Translations under genes and position numbers: made by a program
Shown: positions 55,151-64,000 of the stretch, piece by piece
Numbering within the stretch: position 1 is the first letter of the stretch
Layout: every line of letters starts with the position of its first letter
The notes under the pieces: generated by a model
The model's input: the letters and a program-made list of their open reading frames with translations, nothing else
Told to the model about the DNA's origin: nothing
The model's database searches: none
Assembly: GCA_965216955.1 (NCBI GenBank)
Contig: CBDCGV010000011.1
Span: forward strand, 62,001 to 126,000
DNA: 64,000 bases
From: CBDCGV01 sp965216955
GTDB taxonomy: Bacteria > Bacteroidota > Bacteroidia > Chitinophagales > JADIYW01
Reading direction: 5' to 3'

Positions 55151-58129
55151 ATGAAAAATGTCGCCATACATTTTTTTTTATTGCTTTGCCTTTTCAATAT
55201 TAAGGCTCAAGATTACTTCCCATATAATGGAATGGCAGATCATTATCAACCTAGGCATTTGATAAAAAATGCTTTTGTGATTACACATTATAATGCTTCT
55301 CCCCAAAAACTTGACATCTTAATAGAGCGTAATAAAATCAAACAACTAGCAGAGAAAATTGAAGATAAAGGAGCAATCATACATAATCTGGATGGGTACT
55401 TTGTATATCCAGGATTTATAGAAGTAATCTCTGACTACGGTATACAAAAATTGACAAAAGGAAAAAAAGATGGTCCTCAAATAGATACTAAAACAAAGGG
55501 CGCTTATTCATGGAATCAGGCAATAATGCCAGAATTTAATGCTAATGAAAACTTTATCCCTGATATCGAAAAAAGCCACGCACTTCAAAAAAACGGATTT
55601 ACAACTGTACTGTCCCATCGGAGAGATGGGATTGCCAGAGGAAGTGGCGTATTGGTTTCTTTGGGCATTGAACGAGCCCATCAAGCCATTATAAAAGAGA
55701 AAGCAAGTAATCATTTATCTTTTAGTAAAGGCAGTTCGACACAAGACTACCCTTCTTCATTAATGGGGTCAATTGCCCTGTTAAGGCAAACTTATTACAA
55801 TGCCCAATGGTATATCCAAAACGATTATAAGGAACCCACCAATTTGTCGTTAAAAGCATGGGATGAATTGCAACATCTTCCTACTATTTTTGAAGCTAGA
55901 AGTCTATTTAATATTTTAAGAGCGACTAAAATTGGAAGAGAGTTTAATAAAACATATATAATTTTAGGTGATGGAAAAGAATATCAAAGGATAAAAGCAA
56001 TAAAAGAGACTTCTTCAACTATTATCGTTCCAATCAATTTCCCAAAAGCATACAATCTTAAAAACCCTCTTGATGCAAATAACATTAAACTAGAAGATCT
56101 AAAACATTGGGAGCTTGCTCCTTTTAACCCCTTTTATCTTGAAAATCAAAACATCCCATTTATAATTACCGCTATCGGTCTTGAAAAGAAGGATGACTTT
56201 TTGAAAAATTTAAGAAGTGCCATTAAACATGGCCTATCAAAAGAAAAAGCATTAAAGGCACTAACTTATCAGCCTGCAAAAACACTTAACGTCTATGATA
56301 AAATTGGAAGCATAGATATAGGGAAATTTGCGAATTTTATTGTTACAGATCAACCGCTTTTTAATGATGAAAGTAAACTTTACCAAAACTGGGCCAATGG
56401 AATAAAATACGACATCAGAGAATTAAAAGCGCCAAATCTAGATGGACGATACCAACTATCAATTGAAGACAACAGTTATCAGTTAAGTATCTATAAGCGT
56501 GGAGCCAAAGCTAAAATCACCATAAATGATTCTTTGGAGATTAAAACTAATATTTCTCTTTCAGACCATCTTATATCATTGAGCTTTAATACAAATAATG
56601 ATAGTCTTAATGGGTATTATTCTCTGCAAGGATGGAAAGACGGCCTAGAGTTTTCAGGAGTGGGGTTAGGCCCCTCAGGCAAAGAAATCAATTGGAGACT
56701 TCAACTGGATAGTCTCAAAATGGCTCCTAGAAAAGTTGTTGAAGACTCTATTTCTATGATTGCTAAAAAAGGCAGTGTTATTTATCCATTTACGAGCTAT
56801 GGTTGGACTGAGACACCCATTCAACAGAGAGTTATTTTTAAAAATGCCACTATTTGGACCAACGAAAAAGAAGGCGTTATTTCAAATTGCGATTTGCTTA
56901 TTGATCATGGGAAAATAGTGAGAATAGGAAAAGATCTTAACGATATAAATGCGATTATAATCGACGCTAAGAACAAACACCTTACGTCTGGCATTATCGA
57001 TGAGCATTCCCATATTGCCATTCGAGGCGGTGTAAATGAATACGGACAATCTAGCTCAGCCGAAGTAAGTATTGGAAACGTTATAAGACCCACAGATATA
57101 AATATCTACCGACAGCTCGCTGGTGGAGTCACTGCAGTTCAATTGTTACATGGCTCTGCGAATCCTATTGGGGGCCAATCTGCTTTAATAAAGTTGAGAT
57201 GGGGAGCATTACCTGATGATATGAAAATTAAGAACGCACCAAAATTTGTAAAGTTTGCATTAGGAGAAAATGTAAAACAATCAAATTGGGGCGACAAACA
57301 CAAAATAAGGTATCCCCAGACAAGGATGGGTATAGAACAAATCTTTCATGATTATTTTATTAGAGCAAAAGCTTATAAAGAAGAAAAGAAGAAACGCATT
57401 GATCTCGAATTAGAAGTTCTTTCTGAAATCTTAGATAATAAAAGATTTATAACATGTCACTCCTATGTTCAATCGGAGATTAATATGTTAATCAAACTTG
57501 CAGAACGACACAACTTTAAAGTAAATACATTTACACATGTTCTGGAAGGGTATAAAGCTGTAGACCAACTCAAAGCCCATAAAGCAGGTGCTTCTACATT
57601 TTCAGACTGGTGGGCATATAAGTACGAGGTTATCAATGCTATACCTTATAATGCTGCAATTTTAAATGAGGCAGGGATTGTTACAGCTATTAATTCAGAC
57701 AATGCTGAGATGGGAAGGCGATTAAATCAGGAAGCTGCAAAGAGTATTAAGTATGGTGGAGTTTCGGAAGAAGATGCATGGAAAATGATCACTTTAAATC
57801 CAGCAAAGATTTTGCATCTTGATGACAGAATGGGCAGCTTAAAAGTGGGCAAAGATGCAGACATTGTTTTATGGTCGTCAAATCCTTTATCTATATATTC
57901 AAAGGTAGAGCAAACCTATATTGATGGGATTAAATACTTTGATATTAACGAAAATAGAAAAATGGAGGCGTGGATTAAAACAGAAAGAAACAGGCTAATA
58001 CAAAAGATGCTTTCACAAAAAAATAATGATGCCGATACAAGAAAGCCACTTCCTCCTAAAGAAAAATTTTACCATTGCGACGATAGAGAAGACTATTGGC
58101 TAAACAACAACTATGAAGAACTGCATTAA
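55151..58129 (+). CDS. Large exported double-amidohydrolase
   Basis: A 992-residue protein with a signal peptide (MKNVAIHFFLLLCLFNIKAQ). Two amidohydrolase-type domains are joined: an N-terminal half (about 30-430) with YPGFIEVISDYG where the metal motif HxH should be, hence degenerate; and a C-terminal half (about 540-960) with SGIIDEHSHIAIRG and a metal-binding Asp in AINSDNAE, likely active. Both halves keep the closing motif NPAKxLxxxDxxGSLxxGKxAD. The gene overlaps the next one by 17 bases. Substrate is unknown; related tandem proteins are often annotated as imidazolonepropionase-like. Confidence 0.85.
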   Translation: MKNVAIHFFLLLCLFNIKAQDYFPYNGMADHYQPRHLIKNAFVITHYNASPQKLDILIERNKIKQLAEKIEDKGAIIHNLDGYFVYPGFIEVISDYGIQKLTKGKKDGPQIDTKTKGAYSWNQAIMPEFNANENFIPDIEKSHALQKNGFTTVLSHRRDGIARGSGVLVSLGIERAHQAIIKEKASNHLSFSKGSSTQDYPSSLMGSIALLRQTYYNAQWYIQNDYKEPTNLSLKAWDELQHLPTIFEARSLFNILRATKIGREFNKTYIILGDGKEYQRIKAIKETSSTIIVPINFPKAYNLKNPLDANNIKLEDLKHWELAPFNPFYLENQNIPFIITAIGLEKKDDFLKNLRSAIKHGLSKEKALKALTYQPAKTLNVYDKIGSIDIGKFANFIVTDQPLFNDESKLYQNWANGIKYDIRELKAPNLDGRYQLSIEDNSYQLSIYKRGAKAKITINDSLEIKTNISLSDHLISLSFNTNNDSLNGYYSLQGWKDGLEFSGVGLGPSGKEINWRLQLDSLKMAPRKVVEDSISMIAKKGSVIYPFTSYGWTETPIQQRVIFKNATIWTNEKEGVISNCDLLIDHGKIVRIGKDLNDINAIIIDAKNKHLTSGIIDEHSHIAIRGGVNEYGQSSSAEVSIGNVIRPTDINIYRQLAGGVTAVQLLHGSANPIGGQSALIKLRWGALPDDMKIKNAPKFVKFALGENVKQSNWGDKHKIRYPQTRMGIEQIFHDYFIRAKAYKEEKKKRIDLELEVLSEILDNKRFITCHSYVQSEINMLIKLAERHNFKVNTFTHVLEGYKAVDQLKAHKAGASTFSDWWAYKYEVINAIPYNAAILNEAGIVTAINSDNAEMGRRLNQEAAKSIKYGGVSEEDAWKMITLNPAKILHLDDRMGSLKVGKDADIVLWSSNPLSIYSKVEQTYIDGIKYFDINENRKMEAWIKTERNRLIQKMLSQKNNDADTRKPLPPKEKFYHCDDREDYWLNNNYEELH

Positions 58130-59390
58130 AGCAATATCCATGTTTATTTGTGTACTATGGTTGATGATATTAAGTCATACTTCTTTGGCGCAAACTTTTA
58201 CTATTAAAGGTGGCGCTATACATATTGGCAATGGAGAACTGATTAACGATGGAGTTATAAAAATAAAAGATGGAATTATTGTTTATGTTGGTCAAAATGT
58301 AAGTCAGGAATCTTTACAATCAGATGAAAAAACAATATATGCAAATGGGAAACATATTTATCCTGGTCTAATTGCCCCAGTAACTACTTTAGGATTATCT
58401 GAAATTGATGCTCTTAGACAAACCAGAGATCATTCCGAGACAGGGGGTTTTAATCCTAATGTCCGCTCTTTAGCAGCACATAACTTCGATTCAGAAATAA
58501 TTCCGACCATACGTTCTAATGGGATTTTAATTGCACAAACAACCCCATTATCAGGTTATATTTCTGGACTTTCGAGCATCTTATATACTGAAGGCTCTAC
58601 ACAGGAAAAAACTCTAATAAAAGAAGATGAGGGACTATTTATTAATTGGCCAAATCGCTACAGCCAAACAGGCTGGTGGGCATCAGGTCAAAACAATAAA
58701 AAACAAGACCGATATGATGAGCATGTCCAAAAAATAAAACTCTTTTTTACCGAGGCCAAAAGCTATTGCAATGCAGAACATAAGGTTTTTAATGCAAAAT
58801 TTAGCGCTATATGTGATGTTTTTGATGCTAATCGTAAGCTTTACCTGAAAGCCAATGGTCCCAACCAAATTGTAGATGCAATTCTACATTTAGAAAAAAT
58901 AGGAATAGACAATATTATTCTTGTTGGTGGAAGAGAAGTACAATCCATAATATCATTTATTTCTAATCGTAAAATTCCTTTGATATTAACGAGTACTCAC
59001 ACCCTTCCTAGACAGGATCACTATAACATAGACATTAGTTATGAACTCCCTTCTTTATTACAAAATGCAGGTGTCCTATTTTGTTTAAGTTTAAGTGGGT
59101 CTTGGAAACAGCGAAACTTACCTTTTGTTGCTGGACAAACAGTAAGTTATGGGCTATCCAAAGAAGAAGCTTTAAAAACAATTACCTATAACACGGCTAA
59201 AATCTTGGGAATTGAAAACAACGTTGGAAGTCTTGAAATTGGAAAAGAAGCAACACTTATCATTTCTAAAGGAGATATTCTAGATATGAAATCAAGTATT
59301 ATAGAAAGTGCTTACATCAAGGGTGTAAAGGTTAGTTTAAAAGACAAACAAAAAGATCTTTTCCAAAAATATACTTCTAATCCAAAATAA
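58113..59390 (+). CDS. Exported amidohydrolase-like protein without HxH motif
   Basis: A 425-residue paralogue of the preceding gene's N-terminal half. It has a signal peptide ending SHTSLAQ. The usual HxH after YPGLI is replaced by APVTTLGL, so metal binding is doubtful; the closing ILGIENNVGSLEIGKEATL remains. It overlaps the upstream gene by 17 bases, so translation is probably coupled and the two proteins likely form a complex in the periplasm. The gene converges with the TPR-CHAT gene. Confidence 0.8.
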   Translation: MKNCIKAISMFICVLWLMILSHTSLAQTFTIKGGAIHIGNGELINDGVIKIKDGIIVYVGQNVSQESLQSDEKTIYANGKHIYPGLIAPVTTLGLSEIDALRQTRDHSETGGFNPNVRSLAAHNFDSEIIPTIRSNGILIAQTTPLSGYISGLSSILYTEGSTQEKTLIKEDEGLFINWPNRYSQTGWWASGQNNKKQDRYDEHVQKIKLFFTEAKSYCNAEHKVFNAKFSAICDVFDANRKLYLKANGPNQIVDAILHLEKIGIDNIILVGGREVQSIISFISNRKIPLILTSTHTLPRQDHYNIDISYELPSLLQNAGVLFCLSLSGSWKQRNLPFVAGQTVSYGLSKEEALKTITYNTAKILGIENNVGSLEIGKEATLIISKGDILDMKSSIIESAYIKGVKVSLKDKQKDLFQKYTSNPK

Positions 59391-59401
59391 AGGATACTTT
59401 T

Positions 59402-62400
59402 TTATTCCATCTTTCTAGATAAAAAACAAAAAGAGGAAATACAAAAAATCAAAAAGAGTCCAAAAAGACCTCTTGAGAAAAGCTTATTAAAATTCCCTTT
59501 ACTAATATTTATCTCATCTATATTTGATTGCAAAATAAAAGCCCCCCAATAAAAGGGGAGTGCCCCATAAACATCTGTCTGATTTAGATAGTCTAATTTC
59601 GCTTGCCTTAATGCTTCCGCTTTTTTTATTCCTTTTCTTAGGTTCTTATAAAAATTTATCATTATTTGAGATGTTTGTTTATCTGGAACATCCCATAAAG
59701 ACATCAGTATATTTCGAACTCCTGCCAAAGCAAATCCTCTGGCCAAGCTCATTTGCCCTTCACCCTTCATAATTTCTCCTTTTCCGGAACTGCATGAACT
59801 TAGAGCTATCAAGTCTAGATTTAAATTCAAAATATAAAGGTCATAAATGAACAATCGCTCCTCAATATTTGAAACAGAATCGCTTCCTAATATTAGATGA
59901 GAATTAATTGGTGTTTCAAAATCTTCTACACCATGAGTCGCAAAATGTAAGATATTGGAAGTAGAAACTGCTTTTATCAATTTTTCCTTACTAATTGAAT
60001 TTTTGTTAAATAAAACTCCATTAAATAACTTAGTAATTGCCTTAGCTTCTTCTTGAGACCAAGTTAAGTTAGAAAAATTTTTTGAACGGCTAAAATCGGG
60101 AGCTATTGTCAACATTTTAGATTTAGCCTTTTTGCTATTATTGTTGAAAAGGTAGAGTGACTTTGATGGAGCGTATAAAAATGTATGTTTATTTATCAAA
60201 TAGTGCTGTTTTAAGTTGCTTATGCTGACTACGCTATCAATTAAAATTTCAAATGGAATTGTGGAGATCTCTGCATTTGGTATGATAATATTAGTTGGTC
60301 GAAGTTCCTTTTTAAATGACCCAAGAAGGATTTTGTAAATTTTAAACAGGCTTTTTGATAATAATTCTTTGTTTTCTCCTTTAGAGTTGTTTTTACAGTT
60401 ATCTATTTCTCTTTCCAAATAACTAATATTCGATAATCGTTCAAAAATTACCGAATCCTTATTTATCAAAAGTCCATAAACACTTGTATCACCATAAGCA
60501 TATTCGATTACACAATCATTGTAAGATATTGCTTTCTTTAATGAGTCAATTAAAACAGTCTTTCTTTTATATTTCAGATAATAATATTCTGGATATTCTT
60601 TTTTTATTTTTTTGTTTAAACTATCATATCTATTATTTGTGTTGAATGCTATCTGATTCAAAAAAGTAACATCTTCATTATTTTCCTTTGCTAATATTTC
60701 TTTTTGAAGAAAAATGATCTCTCTATTAAGCTCCTTTTCCTCTTTTTGTATCTCTAATGGAATTCCTTGAATAAACTGATCATTCAAATTTCCCGCAAAT
60801 TCATAAAGAACATTATATTTACTTGCTTCAAAGAAATTGAAAACCTGATTTAAATAATTTTCTCTTTTTTGACTATCATCACAATTTTCCATTAAAAAGA
60901 ACAAAACATCTAGAGCCTTTTTACAAGTTGTTGAAACTTGCTCTGAAAAAAAGAGTTTTGAGTCCTCTGAGATAAGAAGTTTTCTTTGAAAAGAAATTCT
61001 TTTTATAACATCTTCAAAATCAGATACTGCCTGTTCTAAAAAATTCAAGTTGTATTTTAAAAGTCCCTTCTGCTTAAAAATAAGACCTCTATTAAAATAG
61101 GCATTTATTAATTGTCCATTAACAACAGCATTATTGGTATTTTCAAATACTTCTCCTGATTTTTTTCCCTTTAAAATTTGGATTGACTTATTTGCTAAAG
61201 AAATTGCTTCTTCTTCATTTTCCTCTGATTTTAAACTACTTAATAGCACCAACAATTGGGAGTGTTTTAATTTATTAAGCCTATTGTCCCCTTTAATATT
61301 CTTATATGCAGTTAATATGTTATTCAAAGCTTCTTGTTCAAGACCTTGTTCAATAAGAATTTTGGAGTGCAGCAAATAATTATCCATTAAACTACCTTCG
61401 AGGTTCTTTCCTAAAAGAGTTGCAAGAATTGAAAGGTTTTCTAAAGAATACAAATATGCTGAATCAATATTTCCTAGCTTTAAATTAAGCTTTGCCAAAC
61501 TATACAAAGACTGACCAACTTCTAAATGCTTATTTCCAAAACTTCTTGATCTTATATTATATGCTTTTTTATAATATCCCTTTGCTCGATCATAATTTCC
61601 TCTCGATTCAAATACTGTCCCAATGTCATTTAAACTATATCCAATAGCAGAGTGCTCTTTACCAAATAATTTTGTAAGGATCTCTTGCTCTCTCCTAAAA
61701 AACAAAAGGGCTTTATCATGATCATTTAACTTAAGATAAATTTGTCCAATTGCACCATAAATTCTAGACACCTCATTATGGTTTTTACCATGAACTTTCA
61801 TGTATATATTCAATGCCCTATTGTACTTTTGCAATGCTGATCGATAATTACCCTTATTCTGTTCAACATGACCAATATTATAAATCACCCTTGCCACTTC
61901 ATAATGTTCTTCGCCATAATGCCTGAGAAAAATATCCAAAGAAAGGTTGTAATAATAAATAGAACTATCAAGCTGCCCTAAATAATCTTTTACAACTCCA
62001 ATATTGCTATATGTATTTCCAATGTATTCCATATAATCAGAAGATTCTTTTACTTCTCTAAGCAAAGTAGAGATCGAGGATTTATATAATAAATATGCGT
62101 CATTGAAAGAATTAATATCAACATATATATTCCCCAATGAATTTTGAATTATTGATCTTAGTTCCCAATTATCACAATTATTAAGTGCAGATTGGTATAT
62201 TTTGATTGCTTCTTTATTTTTCCCAATTAATCTTAAATAAAGACCTTTCAATCTCAAGAATTCACTCAACCCTTCTCTGTCTTTAAGATAAAAGCAACAC
62301 TGTTCAATGAATTCCAAGTAGATCGCAATATTAGCAAATTTATTTAATGTTATATCCGTTGACAATTTCCCGAGATAAATTTCTAAGCAATTTCGATTAC

Positions 62401-62596
62401 AACTTCCCTTGCATTTTTTAAATAGAATATTGTATTTCCTCTCTGCCTCTTTTATCTTTCCTTGCTGAAAATGCTGTAACGCTTCATTCTTTAAAGAAAC
62501 AATATTCTTGCCTTGCAAGGAATTATTCAAATCATCCCCATGAGCAAATGTGAAAAAACAAAAGAAACAAATAAAACCAAAGGCTGATCTAATCAT
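59402..62596 (-). CDS. Exported TPR-CHAT protein
   Basis: A 1064-residue protein. The ATG at 62596 opens a signal peptide (MIRSAFGFICFFCFFTFAHG); earlier starts would overlap the leuB gene. Tetratricopeptide repeats fill about 40-480, with typical units such as YNIGHVEQNKGNYRSALQKY, followed by a helical linker. The C-terminal CHAT (caspase-like) domain has His888 in HFATHG and Cys935 in SSCSSG, an apparently intact dyad. A transmembrane helix near the end (GLFGLFLIFCISSFCFL) and a basic tail suggest it is anchored with repeats and protease outside the cytoplasm. Function unknown. Confidence 0.85.
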   Translation of the reverse strand: MIRSAFGFICFFCFFTFAHGDDLNNSLQGKNIVSLKNEALQHFQQGKIKEAERKYNILFKKCKGSCNRNCLEIYLGKLSTDITLNKFANIAIYLEFIEQCCFYLKDREGLSEFLRLKGLYLRLIGKNKEAIKIYQSALNNCDNWELRSIIQNSLGNIYVDINSFNDAYLLYKSSISTLLREVKESSDYMEYIGNTYSNIGVVKDYLGQLDSSIYYYNLSLDIFLRHYGEEHYEVARVIYNIGHVEQNKGNYRSALQKYNRALNIYMKVHGKNHNEVSRIYGAIGQIYLKLNDHDKALLFFRREQEILTKLFGKEHSAIGYSLNDIGTVFESRGNYDRAKGYYKKAYNIRSRSFGNKHLEVGQSLYSLAKLNLKLGNIDSAYLYSLENLSILATLLGKNLEGSLMDNYLLHSKILIEQGLEQEALNNILTAYKNIKGDNRLNKLKHSQLLVLLSSLKSEENEEEAISLANKSIQILKGKKSGEVFENTNNAVVNGQLINAYFNRGLIFKQKGLLKYNLNFLEQAVSDFEDVIKRISFQRKLLISEDSKLFFSEQVSTTCKKALDVLFFLMENCDDSQKRENYLNQVFNFFEASKYNVLYEFAGNLNDQFIQGIPLEIQKEEKELNREIIFLQKEILAKENNEDVTFLNQIAFNTNNRYDSLNKKIKKEYPEYYYLKYKRKTVLIDSLKKAISYNDCVIEYAYGDTSVYGLLINKDSVIFERLSNISYLEREIDNCKNNSKGENKELLSKSLFKIYKILLGSFKKELRPTNIIIPNAEISTIPFEILIDSVVSISNLKQHYLINKHTFLYAPSKSLYLFNNNSKKAKSKMLTIAPDFSRSKNFSNLTWSQEEAKAITKLFNGVLFNKNSISKEKLIKAVSTSNILHFATHGVEDFETPINSHLILGSDSVSNIEERLFIYDLYILNLNLDLIALSSCSSGKGEIMKGEGQMSLARGFALAGVRNILMSLWDVPDKQTSQIMINFYKNLRKGIKKAEALRQAKLDYLNQTDVYGALPFYWGAFILQSNIDEINISKGNFNKLFSRGLFGLFLIFCISSFCFLSRKME

Positions 62597-62631
62597 ATTT
62601 AAAAATAATAACTTCCATTGACTAATATTTG

Positions 62632-62639
62632 TAATTTTG
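62632..62639 (+). promoter_or_regulatory. -7 promoter element before leuB
   Basis: TAATTTTG fits the Bacteroidetes TAnnTTTG element, 21 bases before the leuB ATG. A well-spaced TTG at -33 is not present (the nearest is 11 bases upstream), so the call is tentative. Confidence 0.4.
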
Positions 62640-62660
62640 CAAATCACAGATATACCAATT

Positions 62661-63725
62661 ATGATAAACAAAAATATCGCAATACTTCCTGGTGATGGAA
62701 TAGGGCCAGAAATAGTACAACAAGCTTTAAAAGCATTAAAATCAGTAGAAAAAAAATTTGGCCATAAGTTTAATTTTGAAACAGCACACATTGGTGCCGT
62801 AGCTATTGACGACTGTGGAGAGCCATACCCTAAAACAACACATCAACTATGTGAAACTTCTGATGCCATCCTCTTTGGAGCAATAGGAGACCCTAAATAT
62901 GACAACAACCCCTCTGCAAAAGTAAGGCCAGAGCATGGACTCCTTAAAATGAGATCAGGCCTAGAACTTTATGCAAATATTCGTCCTATAAAAAGCTATA
63001 AGGCGCTAATTAAATCTTCTCCTTTAAAAGAAGAAATTATCAAAGATGTAGACTTTGTTGTTGTAAGAGAATTAATAAGTGGGATTTATTTTGGAGAACC
63101 TAGAGGTAGATCTGAAGATGGAAAAATTGCATTTGACACTTGCGTCTATAAAAAAAATGAAATACTTCGTATAGCGAAGAAAGCATTTCAATTTGCAAAG
63201 AATAGAAAAAGAAAGGTTACTCTCCTTGACAAAGCAAATGTTCTTGCAACTTCTAGACTATGGAGAGAAGTTGTTACTGAATACGCAAAAGAATATCCGG
63301 AAATCACATTTGAAAGCAATTACATTGATAGTGGAGCTATGCATGTAATTCAAAACCCCAAACGTTTTGATATAATTCTTACCGGAAATTTATTCGGAGA
63401 TATTATTTCAGATGAAGCCTCAGTTATAACAGGGTCTCTTGGGATACTCCCTTCTGCTTCACTTGGGACAAAAACCTCAATGTTTGAACCGATACATGGC
63501 TCTTATCCGCAAGCGGCAGGACAAAATAGAGCCAATCCGATAGCTACTATTCTATCTGCTGCAATGCTCTTAGAATATTCTTTTGAAATGATTGAAGAAA
63601 GTAAAACAATAGTTCAGGCAGTCGAAAAAGCTCTAAATGAAGGTGTTGTTACTGAAGATATTGATAATGGTAAATATTCTACTACTGAGGTGGGAGATAA
63701 AATAGCTGAATTTATATTATCGTGA
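62661..63725 (+). CDS. leuB: 3-Isopropylmalate dehydrogenase
   Basis: A 354-residue NAD-dependent decarboxylating dehydrogenase of leucine synthesis. The start MINKNIAILPGDGIGPEIV, LKMRSGLELYANIRP, the metal-binding GDIISDEASVITGSLG and EPIHGSYPQAAGQNRANP identify it. An upstream TTG at 62637 is rejected as start because it would include promoter sequence. The remaining leu genes are not in the window. Its stop overlaps the next gene's GTG by four bases. Confidence 0.95.
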   Translation: MINKNIAILPGDGIGPEIVQQALKALKSVEKKFGHKFNFETAHIGAVAIDDCGEPYPKTTHQLCETSDAILFGAIGDPKYDNNPSAKVRPEHGLLKMRSGLELYANIRPIKSYKALIKSSPLKEEIIKDVDFVVVRELISGIYFGEPRGRSEDGKIAFDTCVYKKNEILRIAKKAFQFAKNRKRKVTLLDKANVLATSRLWREVVTEYAKEYPEITFESNYIDSGAMHVIQNPKRFDIILTGNLFGDIISDEASVITGSLGILPSASLGTKTSMFEPIHGSYPQAAGQNRANPIATILSAAMLLEYSFEMIEESKTIVQAVEKALNEGVVTEDIDNGKYSTTEVGDKIAEFILS

Positions 63726-64000
63726 AATATTCTCTTATAATTCCAACGTTCAAAAGAAAGGACGAAGTCGAAGAATGCCTACAAAGTCTAACGCTTCAAA
63801 CTTATAAAGAGTTTGAAGTAATTATTGCAGACGGGACTCCTGGCAAAAGCTTAAAAGAGTCAACTATTCCCTTTAAAGAACAATTAAATCTTACCTTTTT
63901 ATATGAAGAGTACATTGGTGTAAGCGAAGCAAGAAACTTAGGCTTTAAGGCAGCAAAAGCAGAGTATATCATTTTTTTGGATTCTGACTGCATCATTCCT
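63722..64000 (+). CDS. Glycosyltransferase family 2, 5' part only
   Basis: An open frame begins with GTG at 63722, sharing GTGA with the leuB stop, and runs off the window end after 93 codons. The product starts MKYSLIIPTFKRKDEVEECL with the GT2 GT-A fold, continues VIIADGTP (in place of DDGS), EARNLGFKAAKAEYIIFLDSDC (split here as two motifs), where DSD is the metal-binding DxD. It would transfer a sugar to a glycan. The rest of the gene lies outside. Confidence 0.85.
   Translation, partial: MKYSLIIPTFKRKDEVEECLQSLTLQTYKEFEVIIADGTPGKSLKESTIPFKEQLNLTFLYEEYIGVSEARNLGFKAAKAEYIIFLDSDCIIP

Noticed and set aside
62597..62791. 65-codon N-terminal extension of the TPR-CHAT gene
   Set aside because: It would overlap leuB in antisense and place a signal peptide in the middle of the protein; the ATG at 62596 is better.

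Overview
The window looks like chromosomal DNA of an AT-rich, gliding-type Bacteroidota, most likely Flavobacteriales outside the classical Flavobacteriaceae (family not resolved by eye). The reasons are four secreted proteins with type IX secretion (T9SS) C-terminal sorting domains, Bacteroidetes-type promoters (TTG / TAnnTTTG), almost no Shine-Dalgarno sequences, and a dksA-like/lspA start. A complete rRNA operon (16S, tRNA-Ile, tRNA-Ala, 23S, 5S; minus strand, 45.9 to 40.5 kb) lies in the middle. Its 16S 3' end lacks the usual CCUCC anti-Shine-Dalgarno.

Layout. 0-8 kb: DksA-like protein and lspA, a T9SS esterase, Mpo1-like and SDR proteins, a GNAT, a CPBP-like membrane protein with lost glutamates, a tandem pair of HExxH lipoproteins and a DMT exporter. 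8-21.7 kb is dominated by lipid metabolism: a FATP-type acyl-CoA ligase with two acyl-CoA dehydrogenases (one without its catalytic Glu), a TetR repressor with two matching operators and a large unknown target, a chalcone-isomerase-like protein, an SRPBCC-SDR fusion, a GH39-like secreted glycosidase, and a Crp-type regulator with an SDR and an alkylsulfatase-like metallo-hydrolase. 21.8-28 kb: a papain-like protease with a C-terminal DUF4384-like domain, a WD40-caspase and a membrane protein of unknown function in one minus-strand run, with an unknown cytosolic protein divergent. 28-33 kb: a four-gene operon of GH18 chitinase, GH20 hexosaminidase, DUF2804 protein and sterol-desaturase family protein. 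33.3-38.1 kb: a NemR-like TetR, an old yellow enzyme, thioesterase, Baeyer-Villiger-type monooxygenase, DUF4442 and DoxX proteins. 38.1-40.5 kb: prfA and a PQQ-type sugar dehydrogenase lipoprotein. After the rRNA operon come a sphingomyelinase-like phosphodiesterase, serC, a T9SS M43 protease, a MoxR/VWA pair, an anmK-ctaA-recX run, tandem amidohydrolases, a TPR-CHAT protein, leuB and the start of a family 2 glycosyltransferase.

How it hangs together. Three intergenic regions share the palindromic core CAATGCATGCATTG: before the acyl-CoA dehydrogenase operon, before the chitinase operon and before the DUF4442 gene. This suggests one unseen regulator ties fatty-acid activation and oxidation, chitin use and thioesterase genes together. 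Two local TetR regulators each sit between their own pair of inverted-repeat operators. No insertion sequence, prophage, CRISPR array or plasmid signature was seen.
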